64,000 nucleotides of DNA. Origin: Cryobacterium roopkundense. GTDB lineage: Bacteria > Actinomycetota > Actinomycetes > Actinomycetales > Microbacteriaceae. Made by a program: the position numbers and the translations under genes. Of the stretch, positions 35,881-44,641 are shown in pieces. The DNA is taken from positions 4,154,001-4,218,000 of the forward strand of contig NZ_JACHBQ010000001.1 of the NCBI RefSeq assembly GCF_014200405.1. The letters run 5' to 3'. The notes beneath the pieces were generated by a model, which saw only the letters and a program-made list of their open reading frames with translations, ran no database searches and had not been told where the DNA came from. The first letter of the stretch is position 1, and each line of letters starts with the position of its first letter.

Positions 35881-38220
35881 CTAGCGGGCCGTGGCGCGAC
35901 GACGACGGTCGGAGCCGCCGCGCAGGTTGCGGTTAAGTCGGCGGTCGCCGTAGTAGAGCACGGAGGCCCAGTCGATGTCCATTGGCTCCTTCGGCAGGAA
36001 TTCCGGGGCGGCCTGTTTCGGTTTGCGAGGCGCGACGTATAGCCAGCTGAGCATGGCGAGGAACACGTCCACGATCGAGTTGCGCAGGCCTATATAGGCC
36101 TTGATGGCGTAGGCGGCGAGCACGGCGTTCAGCACAGCGAAGGCCACGTTGCCCCAGTTGCCGGCGTCGACGTTGCGCCAGACTGTGAGCACGGAGAAGG
36201 CCACGATCAGGTACGGAACGACCACGTAGAGGGCGGGGGCCGCGGTGCGGTCTTTCACCTTGGGCGTGCGCACGAACGGGATCTTCTCGCCGGTGATGGC
36301 CTGCTGCATCGACTTCAAGACGCCGGCGAGGTTGACCGGAAGCAAGACGAGGTTGAACCCGTAGATGCGGAAGATGTCGCTGAAGCGGTGCCCGCATTCC
36401 CGGAGGTCGCTGCCCATCGCTAGAAAATAGGGCAGGGCGGCGAAGAAAACCAGCGGACTCAGCAGACGGCTGTCGTAGGGGTAGGCCAGCAGAAAGATGA
36501 GGCCGAAACTCGACCACGCGATAGAGGCCATGTAGTTGACCCGCAACAGGAGTTCCCGAAAGAGCACACGTTCGCGGTTGAACCGCCGGTGTGTCACTTG
36601 GTTCCACAGCTTGGGCAGAATCAGCAGGCCGCCATTCGCCCAGCGGCGTCGCTGCACCACCAGGGCTCCGAAGTCGGGCGGGGTGGCGCTGTAGCTGAGG
36701 CGTTCCGGGTAGTTGGCCAGGGTCCAGCCGTGCGTGCCCAGGTCGACGCTCGACTCGGTGTCTTCGATCACCGTGCGGTCCTGAATGTACGTGCGGATCT
36801 CGAAGCCGCCCACGCTCTCGACCTCCACAATGTCCTCGAGCGCGCGCTTGCGAATGACGGCGTTCGCCCCCACCCAGAATGTGGCGCCGTAGTAGGTCAT
36901 GCCCTGGTGCAGAATGTGCTGGATGTCGGTGGTCGCCCCGGCAACGCGCTCGATGCGGGTCGGTGCGCCGCGAAAAGACGAGTATGGCGTCTGCGTCACG
37001 GCCACGCGTTCGTTGCCGGCCGACTCCAGAAAATACACCAGGCGCAGGCAGTAGTCCCGCAGCAGCAGCGAGTCCGCGTCGAGGGTCAGCACGTACATCG
37101 TGTCGGGCACCACGAGATCGTCGTCGGCCTCGTAAGCGGATGCGCGCAGCACGATAGATCCGGCGTTCTCGTCGCGGTGCCAGCGCCCGCCCATCAGGGA
37201 GATGTATGAGTTGAGGTTCATCGCCTTGTTGGCTTCGTGCGAGAGGTTGGCGTACATCTTGCGCTCGAAGGTCTCCATTTTCACGGAAAAGATTGAGGTA
37301 AGCCTGGCGTAGAGGCGCAGGATGTTGTCACGGTCAGGGGACCCGCCCTGCACGAGGGCAGATTCCAGCCCCAGCAGGGTGAGCCTCAGTTCGCTCGCGA
37401 GCCCCATCAATACCGAGTCCACGAAAAAGTCATCCACGTGGTCCTCGATGAGTTCCGCCTGGGCCATCTCCTCGAGCCACGCGGCGGCTGCTTCGTATTC
37501 CGCGATCAGGTGCGGGAGCTCGCCGTCGAGGGAAGCGTGGGCGGGCAGCATCCGCTGTTGGAATGCGGCGCTGGCCAGCGCGAATCGCTCGGCGGGCGCA
37601 GCAAGCGCCCGGGCGATGTCGTCGGCGAGGGCGCGCGTGCTGTCGAGCCGCTCGATGATGGCGGGATCGGTGGGGTACGGCGGGTCGTCCACGAGCAGTA
37701 CGACGGAGAGGTCGGGAAATTCCTGCAGCGCGGCCGACCAGAGCGTACCGCGCACGACACGGGGTTCCTCGGCGTACGACGGCACCAGAACCGTGATCGC
37801 CTCGGCGTAGTTCTCGAAATGACGGTCGAGTTCGCCGCGGGGCACCCGTTCGTGGTCGCGGAAGCGATAGAGCGCGCCCTGCCGCGCGAGGAGGTACATC
37901 AGCGCCGAAAACGTCAACATGGTGACGACGATGAGGTACGAAACCGCCTCGAACTGAAACCGGGAGCCCGAGTTCGGGTTGTTGATCAGCTCGGCGATGA
38001 TCGTGGTGACGACGTAGCTCATCCAGGCGAGGATCGTGATCACGATGCCGAGCCGGCCCAGGGCGATCTTGCGAGACGATGGGATCGGATGCACGATCGA
38101 GAGCGGTTCGGGGCGTTTTTCAGCTCCCCACTGGCGTCGACGTGCGGAAACTACGGACACCGATCGGCCGATCTCGCCGGTTGGTCCGGACTCGATGGTC
38201 GGCACTGTCGTGTCAGACAT
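35881..38220 (-). CDS. Processive family 2 glycosyltransferase (cellulose/chitin synthase-like)
   Basis: This 779-aa membrane protein has two N-terminal helices (about 55-120), a large cytosolic GT2 domain and at least four C-terminal helices. Catalytic motifs are visible in order: VLLVDD, LTLDADS (DxD), EDTESS (acceptor base) and VVQRRRWANGG (Q-x-x-R-W), which mark a polymerising enzyme. The product is a beta-linked polysaccharide of unknown sugar. It is divergent from a GH18 protein, which hints at a GlcNAc-containing polymer. The start is ATG 38220; a longer frame to 38331 lacks homology. Confidence 0.87.
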   Translation of the reverse strand: MSDTTVPTIESGPTGEIGRSVSVVSARRRQWGAEKRPEPLSIVHPIPSSRKIALGRLGIVITILAWMSYVVTTIIAELINNPNSGSRFQFEAVSYLIVVTMLTFSALMYLLARQGALYRFRDHERVPRGELDRHFENYAEAITVLVPSYAEEPRVVRGTLWSAALQEFPDLSVVLLVDDPPYPTDPAIIERLDSTRALADDIARALAAPAERFALASAAFQQRMLPAHASLDGELPHLIAEYEAAAAWLEEMAQAELIEDHVDDFFVDSVLMGLASELRLTLLGLESALVQGGSPDRDNILRLYARLTSIFSVKMETFERKMYANLSHEANKAMNLNSYISLMGGRWHRDENAGSIVLRASAYEADDDLVVPDTMYVLTLDADSLLLRDYCLRLVYFLESAGNERVAVTQTPYSSFRGAPTRIERVAGATTDIQHILHQGMTYYGATFWVGANAVIRKRALEDIVEVESVGGFEIRTYIQDRTVIEDTESSVDLGTHGWTLANYPERLSYSATPPDFGALVVQRRRWANGGLLILPKLWNQVTHRRFNRERVLFRELLLRVNYMASIAWSSFGLIFLLAYPYDSRLLSPLVFFAALPYFLAMGSDLRECGHRFSDIFRIYGFNLVLLPVNLAGVLKSMQQAITGEKIPFVRTPKVKDRTAAPALYVVVPYLIVAFSVLTVWRNVDAGNWGNVAFAVLNAVLAAYAIKAYIGLRNSIVDVFLAMLSWLYVAPRKPKQAAPEFLPKEPMDIDWASVLYYGDRRLNRNLRGGSDRRRRATAR

Positions 38221-38438
38221 GATCCCCCTTGGGCTGCGCGTGCTGGCTGGCGTATTACGCAGTAGGGGCGTCTGTTGCCAATGTAACCCCCATAATAGGG
38301 TACGGACGCCGCGTTCGGGGCAAATGCACATTGTAGGTGGGGGATGCCGAAAAGGCTGGTCTTTCGCCGGTGTGTTTTTTCTTGGGGGTAATCATCGTGT
38401 TCCTCGGTTCGTCGAGGGCGTGAAATTGGAGAAGAATC

Positions 38439-39983
38439 GTGAGCCAACGTTTTCCGGGTCGACGGCTGTCTATCGTGCGCGTCGCCGCAGTGGTGTGCGT
38501 GGCCGCGATTGTGGTGGGTGGGGGTGTGTTCGGCCTGAACCAGATTGAAGACGCGAAGGCGGCCTCCACCGGGGATTCCTTCTTCGCCGGGTACGTCGAC
38601 GTCACGGCGATTCCGGAATTCTCCTTCGAATCCGCCACGACCGATGACGGCCAGAGTGCGATGCTGTCGTTCATTGTGGCCGACGAACAAGACACGTGCA
38701 GCCCCTCGTGGGGCACATTCTTCGCGCCCGGCGAGTCTGGTCAGGGACGCGACCTCGACCGGCGCATCGCCCGGTTCGCGGAATCCGGTGGCGAGGTGGC
38801 GATTTCCTTCGGCGGTCTGCTCAATGACGAACTCGCCACTGTGTGCACCTCACCGAGCGAGTTGGAGAAGGCTTACGCGGCCGTTGTCACGCGCTACGAC
38901 GTGGCAACGATCGACCTCGACATCGAGGGAGACAACCTGAGAGACAGCGAGGCGGGGGCGCGACGCGCCACCGCGATCGCGGCGGTACAGCAGGCTCGCG
39001 CTGCCGAGAATGCGCCGCTGGCTGTCTGGCTCACCCTTCCGGTCTCCCCGACAGGTCTCACCGAAGCCGGAACGACAGCCGTGCGCCAGATGCTCGCGGC
39101 GAACGTCGACCTCGCGGGTGTGAACCTGATGGTCATGGACTACGGCAGCAGTCGTGACGCCTCACAAACCATGTACGAGACAGCCGTCGCCGCGGCCGAG
39201 GCCACCCATTCCCAGATCGGGGACGCCTATGCTTCCGCGGGCCAGGATCTCGGAACCCGCGCGGTCTGGCGCAAAATTGGCCTGACGCCGATGATCGGCC
39301 AGAACGACGAGCCCGGAGAGGTGTTCGGTTTGCGAGACGCGACCCTGCTCAACGCCTACGCCCAGGACAACGGCGTGGGGCGGATGTCGGCATGGTCGCT
39401 CAACAGGGACCGCACCTGCGGTGGCAATTATCCCGACCTCACTCGGGTGTCCGATTCCTGCAGCGGCGTGGAGCAGGGTGACCTGCGCTTCGGCGAGGTG
39501 CTGTCCCTCGGGTTCTCCAACCGACTCGCCCCGGTCCCGAGCACGCCGGCGCCCGTGCCCACGCTGGTGGCCGACAACCCCGCCACGAGCCCATACCCCA
39601 TCTGGGCGGCGGACAATTCCTACGTCGCCAACGACCGCATCGTCTGGCACGGACACGTCTACTCCGCCAAGTGGTTCACCCTGGGCGACCAGCCGGACAA
39701 TCCGCTGGTAAACGCGGCATCGGCGCCGTGGAACCTGATCGGGCCTGTATTGCCCGGCGACCGCCCGGCCGTCGTTCTCGTGGTGCCCCCGGGAACCTAC
39801 GACGGCTGGTCGAGCTCGGTTGTCTATCAGCAGGGTGAGCGCGTGCTCCTCGGCGACCGCGCTTTCGAAGCCAAATGGTGGACCCTTGGGGACAGTCCGC
39901 AAGCGTCGTTGGACGGTTCCGACAGTTCGCCCTGGCTGCTGTTGTCCGACGCTGACATACAAAAGATCCTCGACGCCCGGTAG
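38439..39983 (+). CDS. GH18 (chitinase-like) protein with two CBM5/12 modules
   Basis: This 514-aa protein is exported by an N-terminal signal/anchor (residues about 12-35). The GH18 domain (about 45-360) keeps the DxDxE catalytic line as TIDLDIEGD. Two chitin-binding type 3 (CBM5/12) modules follow (YPIWAADNSYVANDRIVWHG with SAKWFTLGDQP; and SSVVYQQGERVLLGDRAFEA with WWTLGDSP). GTG 38439 follows GGAGA by 6 nt. About 130 nt upstream, CATAAT could be the -10. It may trim the polymer made by the divergent glycosyltransferase or degrade external chitin. Confidence 0.87.
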   Translation: MSQRFPGRRLSIVRVAAVVCVAAIVVGGGVFGLNQIEDAKAASTGDSFFAGYVDVTAIPEFSFESATTDDGQSAMLSFIVADEQDTCSPSWGTFFAPGESGQGRDLDRRIARFAESGGEVAISFGGLLNDELATVCTSPSELEKAYAAVVTRYDVATIDLDIEGDNLRDSEAGARRATAIAAVQQARAAENAPLAVWLTLPVSPTGLTEAGTTAVRQMLAANVDLAGVNLMVMDYGSSRDASQTMYETAVAAAEATHSQIGDAYASAGQDLGTRAVWRKIGLTPMIGQNDEPGEVFGLRDATLLNAYAQDNGVGRMSAWSLNRDRTCGGNYPDLTRVSDSCSGVEQGDLRFGEVLSLGFSNRLAPVPSTPAPVPTLVADNPATSPYPIWAADNSYVANDRIVWHGHVYSAKWFTLGDQPDNPLVNAASAPWNLIGPVLPGDRPAVVLVVPPGTYDGWSSSVVYQQGERVLLGDRAFEAKWWTLGDSPQASLDGSDSSPWLLLSDADIQKILDAR

Positions 39984-39987
39984 TCAC

Positions 39988-41343
39988 TTATCGCGGTGCG
40001 GTGGCTTCCACGATGGCGATCTCGCGGGTGGCCGTTTCCCTGTCGCGTTCCATCTCGTCATCGATCGCGAGGCCGACGGGAGCGGGGCGTCCGTCGCCGG
40101 CGTGATGCAGCAGCATCCGTGGTGACGTGCGCAGCCGCAGTTGCAGGCGGAGTTCTCGGTAACGGATCATCCAGAACAGGATCGCGGCGGCCGCGAGCAG
40201 GCCGGACGCCGCGGCGAGGCCGAGTGCCCAGCGCGGCCCGTATTGGTCGGCGACCCAGCCCACGAGCGGGGCGCCGAGGGGCGTGCCGCCCACGAAGATC
40301 GCCATGTAGAGAGCCATGACCCGACCGCGCATCTCCGGGCGGGTCGAGGTCTGCACGTAAGCGTTTGCAGTGGTCATCAGGGTGAGCGAGGACAGCCCCA
40401 CGAAGGCCAGCGATACGGCGAAGGTCCAATAGCTGGGCATCACGGCGGCAACTGCGCAGGACAAGCCGAACAGCGCCGCACCACTCACGATCAGCCGCAG
40501 CCGGGCCCGGCTGCGGCGCGCGGCGAGCAGCGCGCCGATGACGGCGCCGATCGCCATGATCGAGCTCAAGAGACCGAATTCGGTCGCCCCCATTCCGAAT
40601 TCGATCGTGGCCATGGTCGAGGTGAAGATCGCGAAGTTGAGGCCGAAGGTGCCGATCAAAAATACTGCGATCATCACCACCACAATGTCGGGGCGGCCTC
40701 GCACGTAGCGGAAACCGGCCATCAGCTGACCGCGTTCCCGGCCGGCCTTGGGGCTTTTTCGCAGCTGCGCGGTGCGTAACAGCGTCATGGCGAACACCGT
40801 CGCAGCGAACGTGACGGCGTTGATCATGAAAACCCAGCCCGCGCCGACGGCGACGGTGAGCAGGCCGGCCGCGGCGGGGCCGATCAGGCGCGCGCCGTGG
40901 AACGACGCCGAGTTCAGGGCGACTGCGTTCGAGAGATTGTCTTCCGAGACGAGCTCTGAGACAAAGGTCTGGCGGGCAGGGGCATCGATGGCGGCCACGA
41001 CTCCGAGGCCAAGCGCGAAGAGGTACACGTGCCAGAGTTCCGCGAGGCCGGTCACCGTGAGGATACCGAGTCCGAGGGCGAGCAGGCCCATCAGGGTCTG
41101 GGTGAGAATCAGCAGCTTGCGGCGGTTGAAGCGGTCGGCGATCAGGCCGGACCACGGCATCAGCACGAGCTGTGGTCCGAGCTGCAGGGCCATCGTGATG
41201 CCCACGGCCGTGGCGTTGTAGTCCGTCAGTTGGGTGAGCACGATCCAGTCCTGGGCGGTGCGCTGCATCCAGGTGCCGATGTTCGACACCAGGGCGCCGG
41301 CAAACCAGATCCGGTAATTGACGACGCTCAGGGAGCGGAACAT
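39988..41343 (-). CDS. MFS exporter (EntS/MFS_3 type)
   Basis: This 451-aa protein has 12 predicted helices with MFS_3 motifs (GTWMQRTAQDWIVLTQL, GLIADRFNRRKLLILTQTLM, VVAAIDAPARQTFVSELV). It probably exports a drug or siderophore-like molecule. It follows the marR gene by 5 nt and is presumably controlled by it. Its stop is only 4 nt from the convergent GH18 stop, leaving no room for a terminator between them. Confidence 0.9.
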   Translation of the reverse strand: MFRSLSVVNYRIWFAGALVSNIGTWMQRTAQDWIVLTQLTDYNATAVGITMALQLGPQLVLMPWSGLIADRFNRRKLLILTQTLMGLLALGLGILTVTGLAELWHVYLFALGLGVVAAIDAPARQTFVSELVSEDNLSNAVALNSASFHGARLIGPAAAGLLTVAVGAGWVFMINAVTFAATVFAMTLLRTAQLRKSPKAGRERGQLMAGFRYVRGRPDIVVVMIAVFLIGTFGLNFAIFTSTMATIEFGMGATEFGLLSSIMAIGAVIGALLAARRSRARLRLIVSGAALFGLSCAVAAVMPSYWTFAVSLAFVGLSSLTLMTTANAYVQTSTRPEMRGRVMALYMAIFVGGTPLGAPLVGWVADQYGPRWALGLAAASGLLAAAAILFWMIRYRELRLQLRLRTSPRMLLHHAGDGRPAPVGLAIDDEMERDRETATREIAIVEATAPR

Positions 41344-41348
41344 GGCAC

Positions 41349-41819
41349 TCAACTGTCGGCGAGCTCCCTCATGATCACTGTCGCCTGCGCAAGAACTCGC
41401 TGCTGCTCGTGGCTGAGTGCGACCACTCGTTGGGCGAGCCAGGCGTCTCGGCGCTTGCGTGTTTCGCGCATCAGGGCGAGCCCGGCATCCGTTGCGGTCA
41501 GCTCCACCTTGCGACCGTCCTCGGACGATCCTGCCCTGTGCACAAGGCCGGCGTCGACGAGGGCGTTCACCGTGCGGCTCATGGACGGCGGGGTGACGCG
41601 CTCGTGATCGCTCAAGGCGCGCAGAGTGAGCGGGCCTTGCACGAAGAGGGCGCCGAGGGCCGAGAACTGGCCGGCGCTGAGCTCGTTGTCGACTTTCTCC
41701 TGTCGCAGGCGGCGAGCCAGACGGCCGTTGGCCAGCCGGAAGTCGTGACTCAGCTCGGCCACTGTGCTTTGGTGGTCGGGGGAGTCCGCAGAGGGGTGAG
41801 GTGTGGTTTCCGTTAGCAT
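41349..41819 (-). CDS. MarR-family regulator
   Basis: This 156-aa protein has a winged HTH (LSAGQFSALGALFVQGPLTL, ALSDHERVTPPSMSRTVNAL) and dimerising helices at both ends. It is the first gene of the marR-MFS operon. Its start codon lies within a strong palindromic site, so it likely represses its own operon and the divergent hydrolase, with relief by an exporter substrate. Confidence 0.9.
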   Translation of the reverse strand: MLTETTPHPSADSPDHQSTVAELSHDFRLANGRLARRLRQEKVDNELSAGQFSALGALFVQGPLTLRALSDHERVTPPSMSRTVNALVDAGLVHRAGSSEDGRKVELTATDAGLALMRETRKRRDAWLAQRVVALSHEQQRVLAQATVIMRELADS

Positions 41820-41852
41820 GTCTAATTAGCCTAGCCAATTAGCAATGCTAAC
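41812..41852. promoter_or_regulatory. Nested palindrome, MarR operator
   Basis: Outer arms GTTAGCAT (41812-41819) and ATGCTAAC (41845-41852) are perfect reverse complements. Inside them CTAATTAG and CAATTAG form a second imperfect palindrome. The site covers the marR start codon and lies in the divergent promoter region. Confidence 0.65.
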
Positions 41853-41891
41853 TATTCCCGTTCTGCCACATAAGAGTGTCAGAATTATCCC

Positions 41892-42767
41892 GTGCCTACA
41901 TACACGGATGCCTCGGGTCTCGTCGTCACCTACTACGTCTGGGCCGTAGACCAACCGCGTGCCATCGTGCAGATCGCCCATGGCGTGGGGGAGCATGCCC
42001 TGCGGCACGCGGAGCTGGCCACCACGCTCAACGCGGCCGGCTACACGGCGTACGCCGATGATCACCTCGGCCACGGCCAGACCGGTCTCGACCAACACCA
42101 CGGCGACCGCGCCAAGATCGGAAGCCTCGGCCCCGGCGGCCTGCGCGCGGCCGTGGCAGGCGTTTACCAGCTGAGCACGATCATTCGTGAGAAGCACCCC
42201 GACCTGCCCCTCGTTCTGCTCGGACACAGCTGGGGATCGTTCATGGCGCAGATCATCGTGAACGAGCATGCCGCCGAGTACGACGCCGTCGTGCTCAGCG
42301 GCACCGCCTACCGGTGGCCGGGCTACCTCGATGGAGGCGATCTCAACCGCCGGCACAAGAAGCTCGGCAACACGGGCGCCGAGTGGCTAAGCCGCAACCC
42401 GGCGGTGGCCGAGGAGTTCATCGCCGATCCGCTCACCACGACCACGCCGCTCGCGAAGCTCTTCGGGGTACGTGAGGCCGCCCGCCTGTTCGGCCGCCCC
42501 GCCAAGGATCTACCGCCGGACCTGCCCATTCTCATGCTCGTCGGAAGCGACGACACCGTGGGTGGGGAGCGCAGCGCACTGCGACTCATGAAGGCCTACG
42601 CCGAGCGCTCGGGACTGCGTGACCTGCACCTCATCGTGTACGACGGGGCCCGCCACGAGGTGTTCCACGAGACGAACCGCGCAGAGGTCTTCGCCGATCT
42701 GGTGGCCTGGCTCACCGAACGCATGGCGCCCGTTCGCGAAATCGACGGAGATTCCCGCCCAAACTGA
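41892..42767 (+). CDS. Alpha/beta hydrolase (monoacylglycerol lipase-like)
   Basis: This 291-aa serine hydrolase has QIAHGVGEHALRH (oxyanion region), LLGHSWGSFMAQ (nucleophile) and DGARHEVFHE (catalytic His), typical of lysophospholipase or monoacylglycerol lipase. GTG 41892 has CAGAAT 6 nt upstream, consistent with leaderless expression. The last about 11 residues (REIDGDSRPN) are encoded by a palindromic repeat, so the native C-terminus was replaced or extended by it. It is divergent from marR. Confidence 0.87.
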   Translation: MPTYTDASGLVVTYYVWAVDQPRAIVQIAHGVGEHALRHAELATTLNAAGYTAYADDHLGHGQTGLDQHHGDRAKIGSLGPGGLRAAVAGVYQLSTIIREKHPDLPLVLLGHSWGSFMAQIIVNEHAAEYDAVVLSGTAYRWPGYLDGGDLNRRHKKLGNTGAEWLSRNPAVAEEFIADPLTTTTPLAKLFGVREAARLFGRPAKDLPPDLPILMLVGSDDTVGGERSALRLMKAYAERSGLRDLHLIVYDGARHEVFHETNRAEVFADLVAWLTERMAPVREIDGDSRPN

Positions 42768-42820
42768 CGGTTTCCGCATGCATCGGCCCGATACCGCGCC
42801 AAATCTCCGTCGATTTCGCG
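42735..42820. repeat. 86-bp palindromic repeat, family 'CGACGGAGATT', copy 1
   Basis: It has perfect 19-bp arms (42735-42753 and 42802-42820: CGCGAAATCGACGGAGATT and its reverse complement) around a 48-nt centre. It begins inside the 3' end of the hydrolase gene. A second copy with similar arms and a related centre in opposite orientation is at 55446-55531. Confidence 0.88.
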
Positions 42821-42846
42821 GGGCGGAGGGCAGTTAGGCTGGCGTT

Positions 42847-43896
42847 ATGCACGGTGAATATAAGGTTCCTGGCGGCAAGCTTGTCGTGGTTGATCTCGAT
42901 GTTATCGACGGTACGATCGTCGACTTTCGGCTGGCAGGTGACTTCTTCCTCGAACCCGACGACGCGCTCGAGCACATCAACGCTGCCGTGACCGGCCTGC
43001 CCGCCGACAGCGACGCACCCACCATCGCCGCCGCCGTGCGCGCTGCCCTGCCCGAGAACGCCGTACTGCTCGGCTTCTCCCCGGAAGCCGTGGCCGTGGC
43101 CGTGCGTCGTTCCCTCGTGCAGGCGAGCACCTGGCGCGACTATGACTGGCAGATCATCCACTCCAGGGCGGTCGCCCCGGTGCTGCAGATGGCCCTCGAC
43201 GAGGTGCTCGCCATCGAGGTGGGCGAAGGCCGCCGGCAGCCCACGCTGCGCATTTGGGAGTGGAACGAGCCAGCCGTGGTGATCGGCAGCTTCCAGTCGC
43301 TGCGCAACGAGGTCGACCCCGAGAACGCCGCCAAGTTCGGCTTCACGGTGGTTCGCCGCATCAGCGGGGGTGGGGCCATGTTCATGGAGGCCGGCTCCGC
43401 CATCACCTACTCGATCTACGCGCCCACCGACCTCGTGCACGGCATGACCTTCGCCGATTCTTACGCCTTCCTCGACGAGTGGGTGATCACGGCCCTCAAA
43501 TCCCTCGGCATCGACGCCTACTACCAGCCCCTCAACGACATCACGAGCCCCAAGGGCAAGATCGGTGGCGCCGCGCAGAAACGCCTCGGCAGTGGTGCCG
43601 TGCTGCACCATGTCACGATGAGCTACGACATGGACGGCGAGAAGATGGTGCAGGTGCTGCGCATCGGCCGTGAGAAGCTCAGCGACAAGGGCATCACGAG
43701 CGCCGCCAAGCGCGTGGACCCGCTTCGCAGCCAGACCGGCCTCAGCCGCAGCGACATCATCGACCGAATGAAGGCCACCTTCACCGGGCTGTACGGTGCC
43801 ACCGTGGGAGATATCACGGACGACGAATACGCCAAGGCCGAGGCCCTCGTGCAGAGCAAATTCAGCACGGATGCCTGGCTCACCCGAGTGCCCTAG
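42847..43896 (+). CDS. Lipoate--protein ligase family protein
   Basis: This 349-aa protein starts with a small domain like the accessory domain of bacterial LplA (residues about 1-85: EYKVPGGKLVVVDLDVIDG). The catalytic lipoate/biotin ligase domain follows (RRISGGGAMFMEAGSAITYS, DITSPKGKIGGAAQ with the catalytic Lys). The domain order is reversed relative to E. coli LplA. It should attach lipoate to E2 or GcvH proteins. TAGGCT lies 6 nt before ATG 42847, so the transcript is probably leaderless. Confidence 0.88.
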   Translation: MHGEYKVPGGKLVVVDLDVIDGTIVDFRLAGDFFLEPDDALEHINAAVTGLPADSDAPTIAAAVRAALPENAVLLGFSPEAVAVAVRRSLVQASTWRDYDWQIIHSRAVAPVLQMALDEVLAIEVGEGRRQPTLRIWEWNEPAVVIGSFQSLRNEVDPENAAKFGFTVVRRISGGGAMFMEAGSAITYSIYAPTDLVHGMTFADSYAFLDEWVITALKSLGIDAYYQPLNDITSPKGKIGGAAQKRLGSGAVLHHVTMSYDMDGEKMVQVLRIGREKLSDKGITSAAKRVDPLRSQTGLSRSDIIDRMKATFTGLYGATVGDITDDEYAKAEALVQSKFSTDAWLTRVP

Positions 43897-43976
43897 CCCG
43901 CGCGCCGCACCGGTGTTCCAGGGGCGTGAGCGGCCGCATCCGCTCGAAAACGCCGCCGAAAATGTAAGCTGGTGAG

Positions 43977-44285
43977 ATGAACTGGTGGATTCTCCTCGGT
44001 ATGGCGGGCATTGTGCTGCTTGGTTATGTGGCGAGCCGCCTGGGTTGGATCGATCTGTCGAACAAGAACTCCCGACGCGGCAGCGGTGCGAGCGTGCTCG
44101 GAATCGGAGACGAGATCTTCGCCCCGAGCCGCCATGAAGCCGCGGTCGAGATGGACCGCCAGACCGTGCTGCCCGCCCCGGCTCCGCTGGCCGGCGACCG
44201 GGGTGCCTTCGACTCCGGCATCTACGACGGCCGCATCGTGATCGACGTGGAACGCCCGGTGGCGAACGACCGCGTACGCCGTTAG
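43977..44285 (+). CDS. Single-pass membrane protein, unknown
   Basis: This 102-aa protein has one N-terminal helix (MNWWILLGMAGIVLLGYVAS) and a hydrophilic cytoplasmic tail containing GASVLGIGDEIFAPSRHEAA, a pattern seen in small conserved actinobacterial proteins of unknown function. TAAGCT is 6 nt before ATG 43977, again a leaderless arrangement. Function is not known. Confidence 0.7.
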   Translation: MNWWILLGMAGIVLLGYVASRLGWIDLSNKNSRRGSGASVLGIGDEIFAPSRHEAAVEMDRQTVLPAPAPLAGDRGAFDSGIYDGRIVIDVERPVANDRVRR

Positions 44286-44303
44286 CTCAGCAACTCGGCG
44301 CAG

Positions 44304-44606
44304 CTACCGCCCGCGGGTCAACAGGTCCTGGTATTCGGCGTGATCGTCGATCCAACGGGCCACATACGGGCATTGCGGCACCACCGTGAGACGCGAATTC
44401 GTGCAGAAGTCGGTGAGCGCGTGCTCGATCAGAATTCCGGCGAGGCCTTGGCGTCTTCGTCGCGGATCGATCTCGGTGTGCGTGAAGCGCACCTCGCGCG
44501 GCGTCAGGACGTAGTCGGCGATGCCGACGGTGTCATCGCCGATCACGAGCGAATAGCGGCGACGAGCTTCGTCGTGCCGCACCTCGGGAATCAGGTCGTC
44601 AGTCAT
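44304..44606 (-). CDS. Small GNAT-type N-acetyltransferase (YidJ/NATD1-like)
   Basis: This 100-aa protein matches the minimal Gcn5-related acetyltransferase fold with the acetyl-CoA loop RRRRQGLAGILIEHAL. It is of the NATD1 type. Substrate unknown. On the minus strand TATGAT lies 6 nt before ATG 44606, supporting this start over a longer frame that overlaps the divergent methyltransferase gene. Confidence 0.83.
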   Translation of the reverse strand: MTDDLIPEVRHDEARRRYSLVIGDDTVGIADYVLTPREVRFTHTEIDPRRRRQGLAGILIEHALTDFCTNSRLTVVPQCPYVARWIDDHAEYQDLLTRGR

Positions 44607-44641
44607 CCCGACATCATAATCTGACCTGACAGAATAGAAGG

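Noticed and set aside
38300..38438. Long leader of the GH18 gene as a riboswitch
   Set aside because: The leader is about 130 nt but I see no recognised aptamer core; a GC-poor T-run region is the only notable feature.
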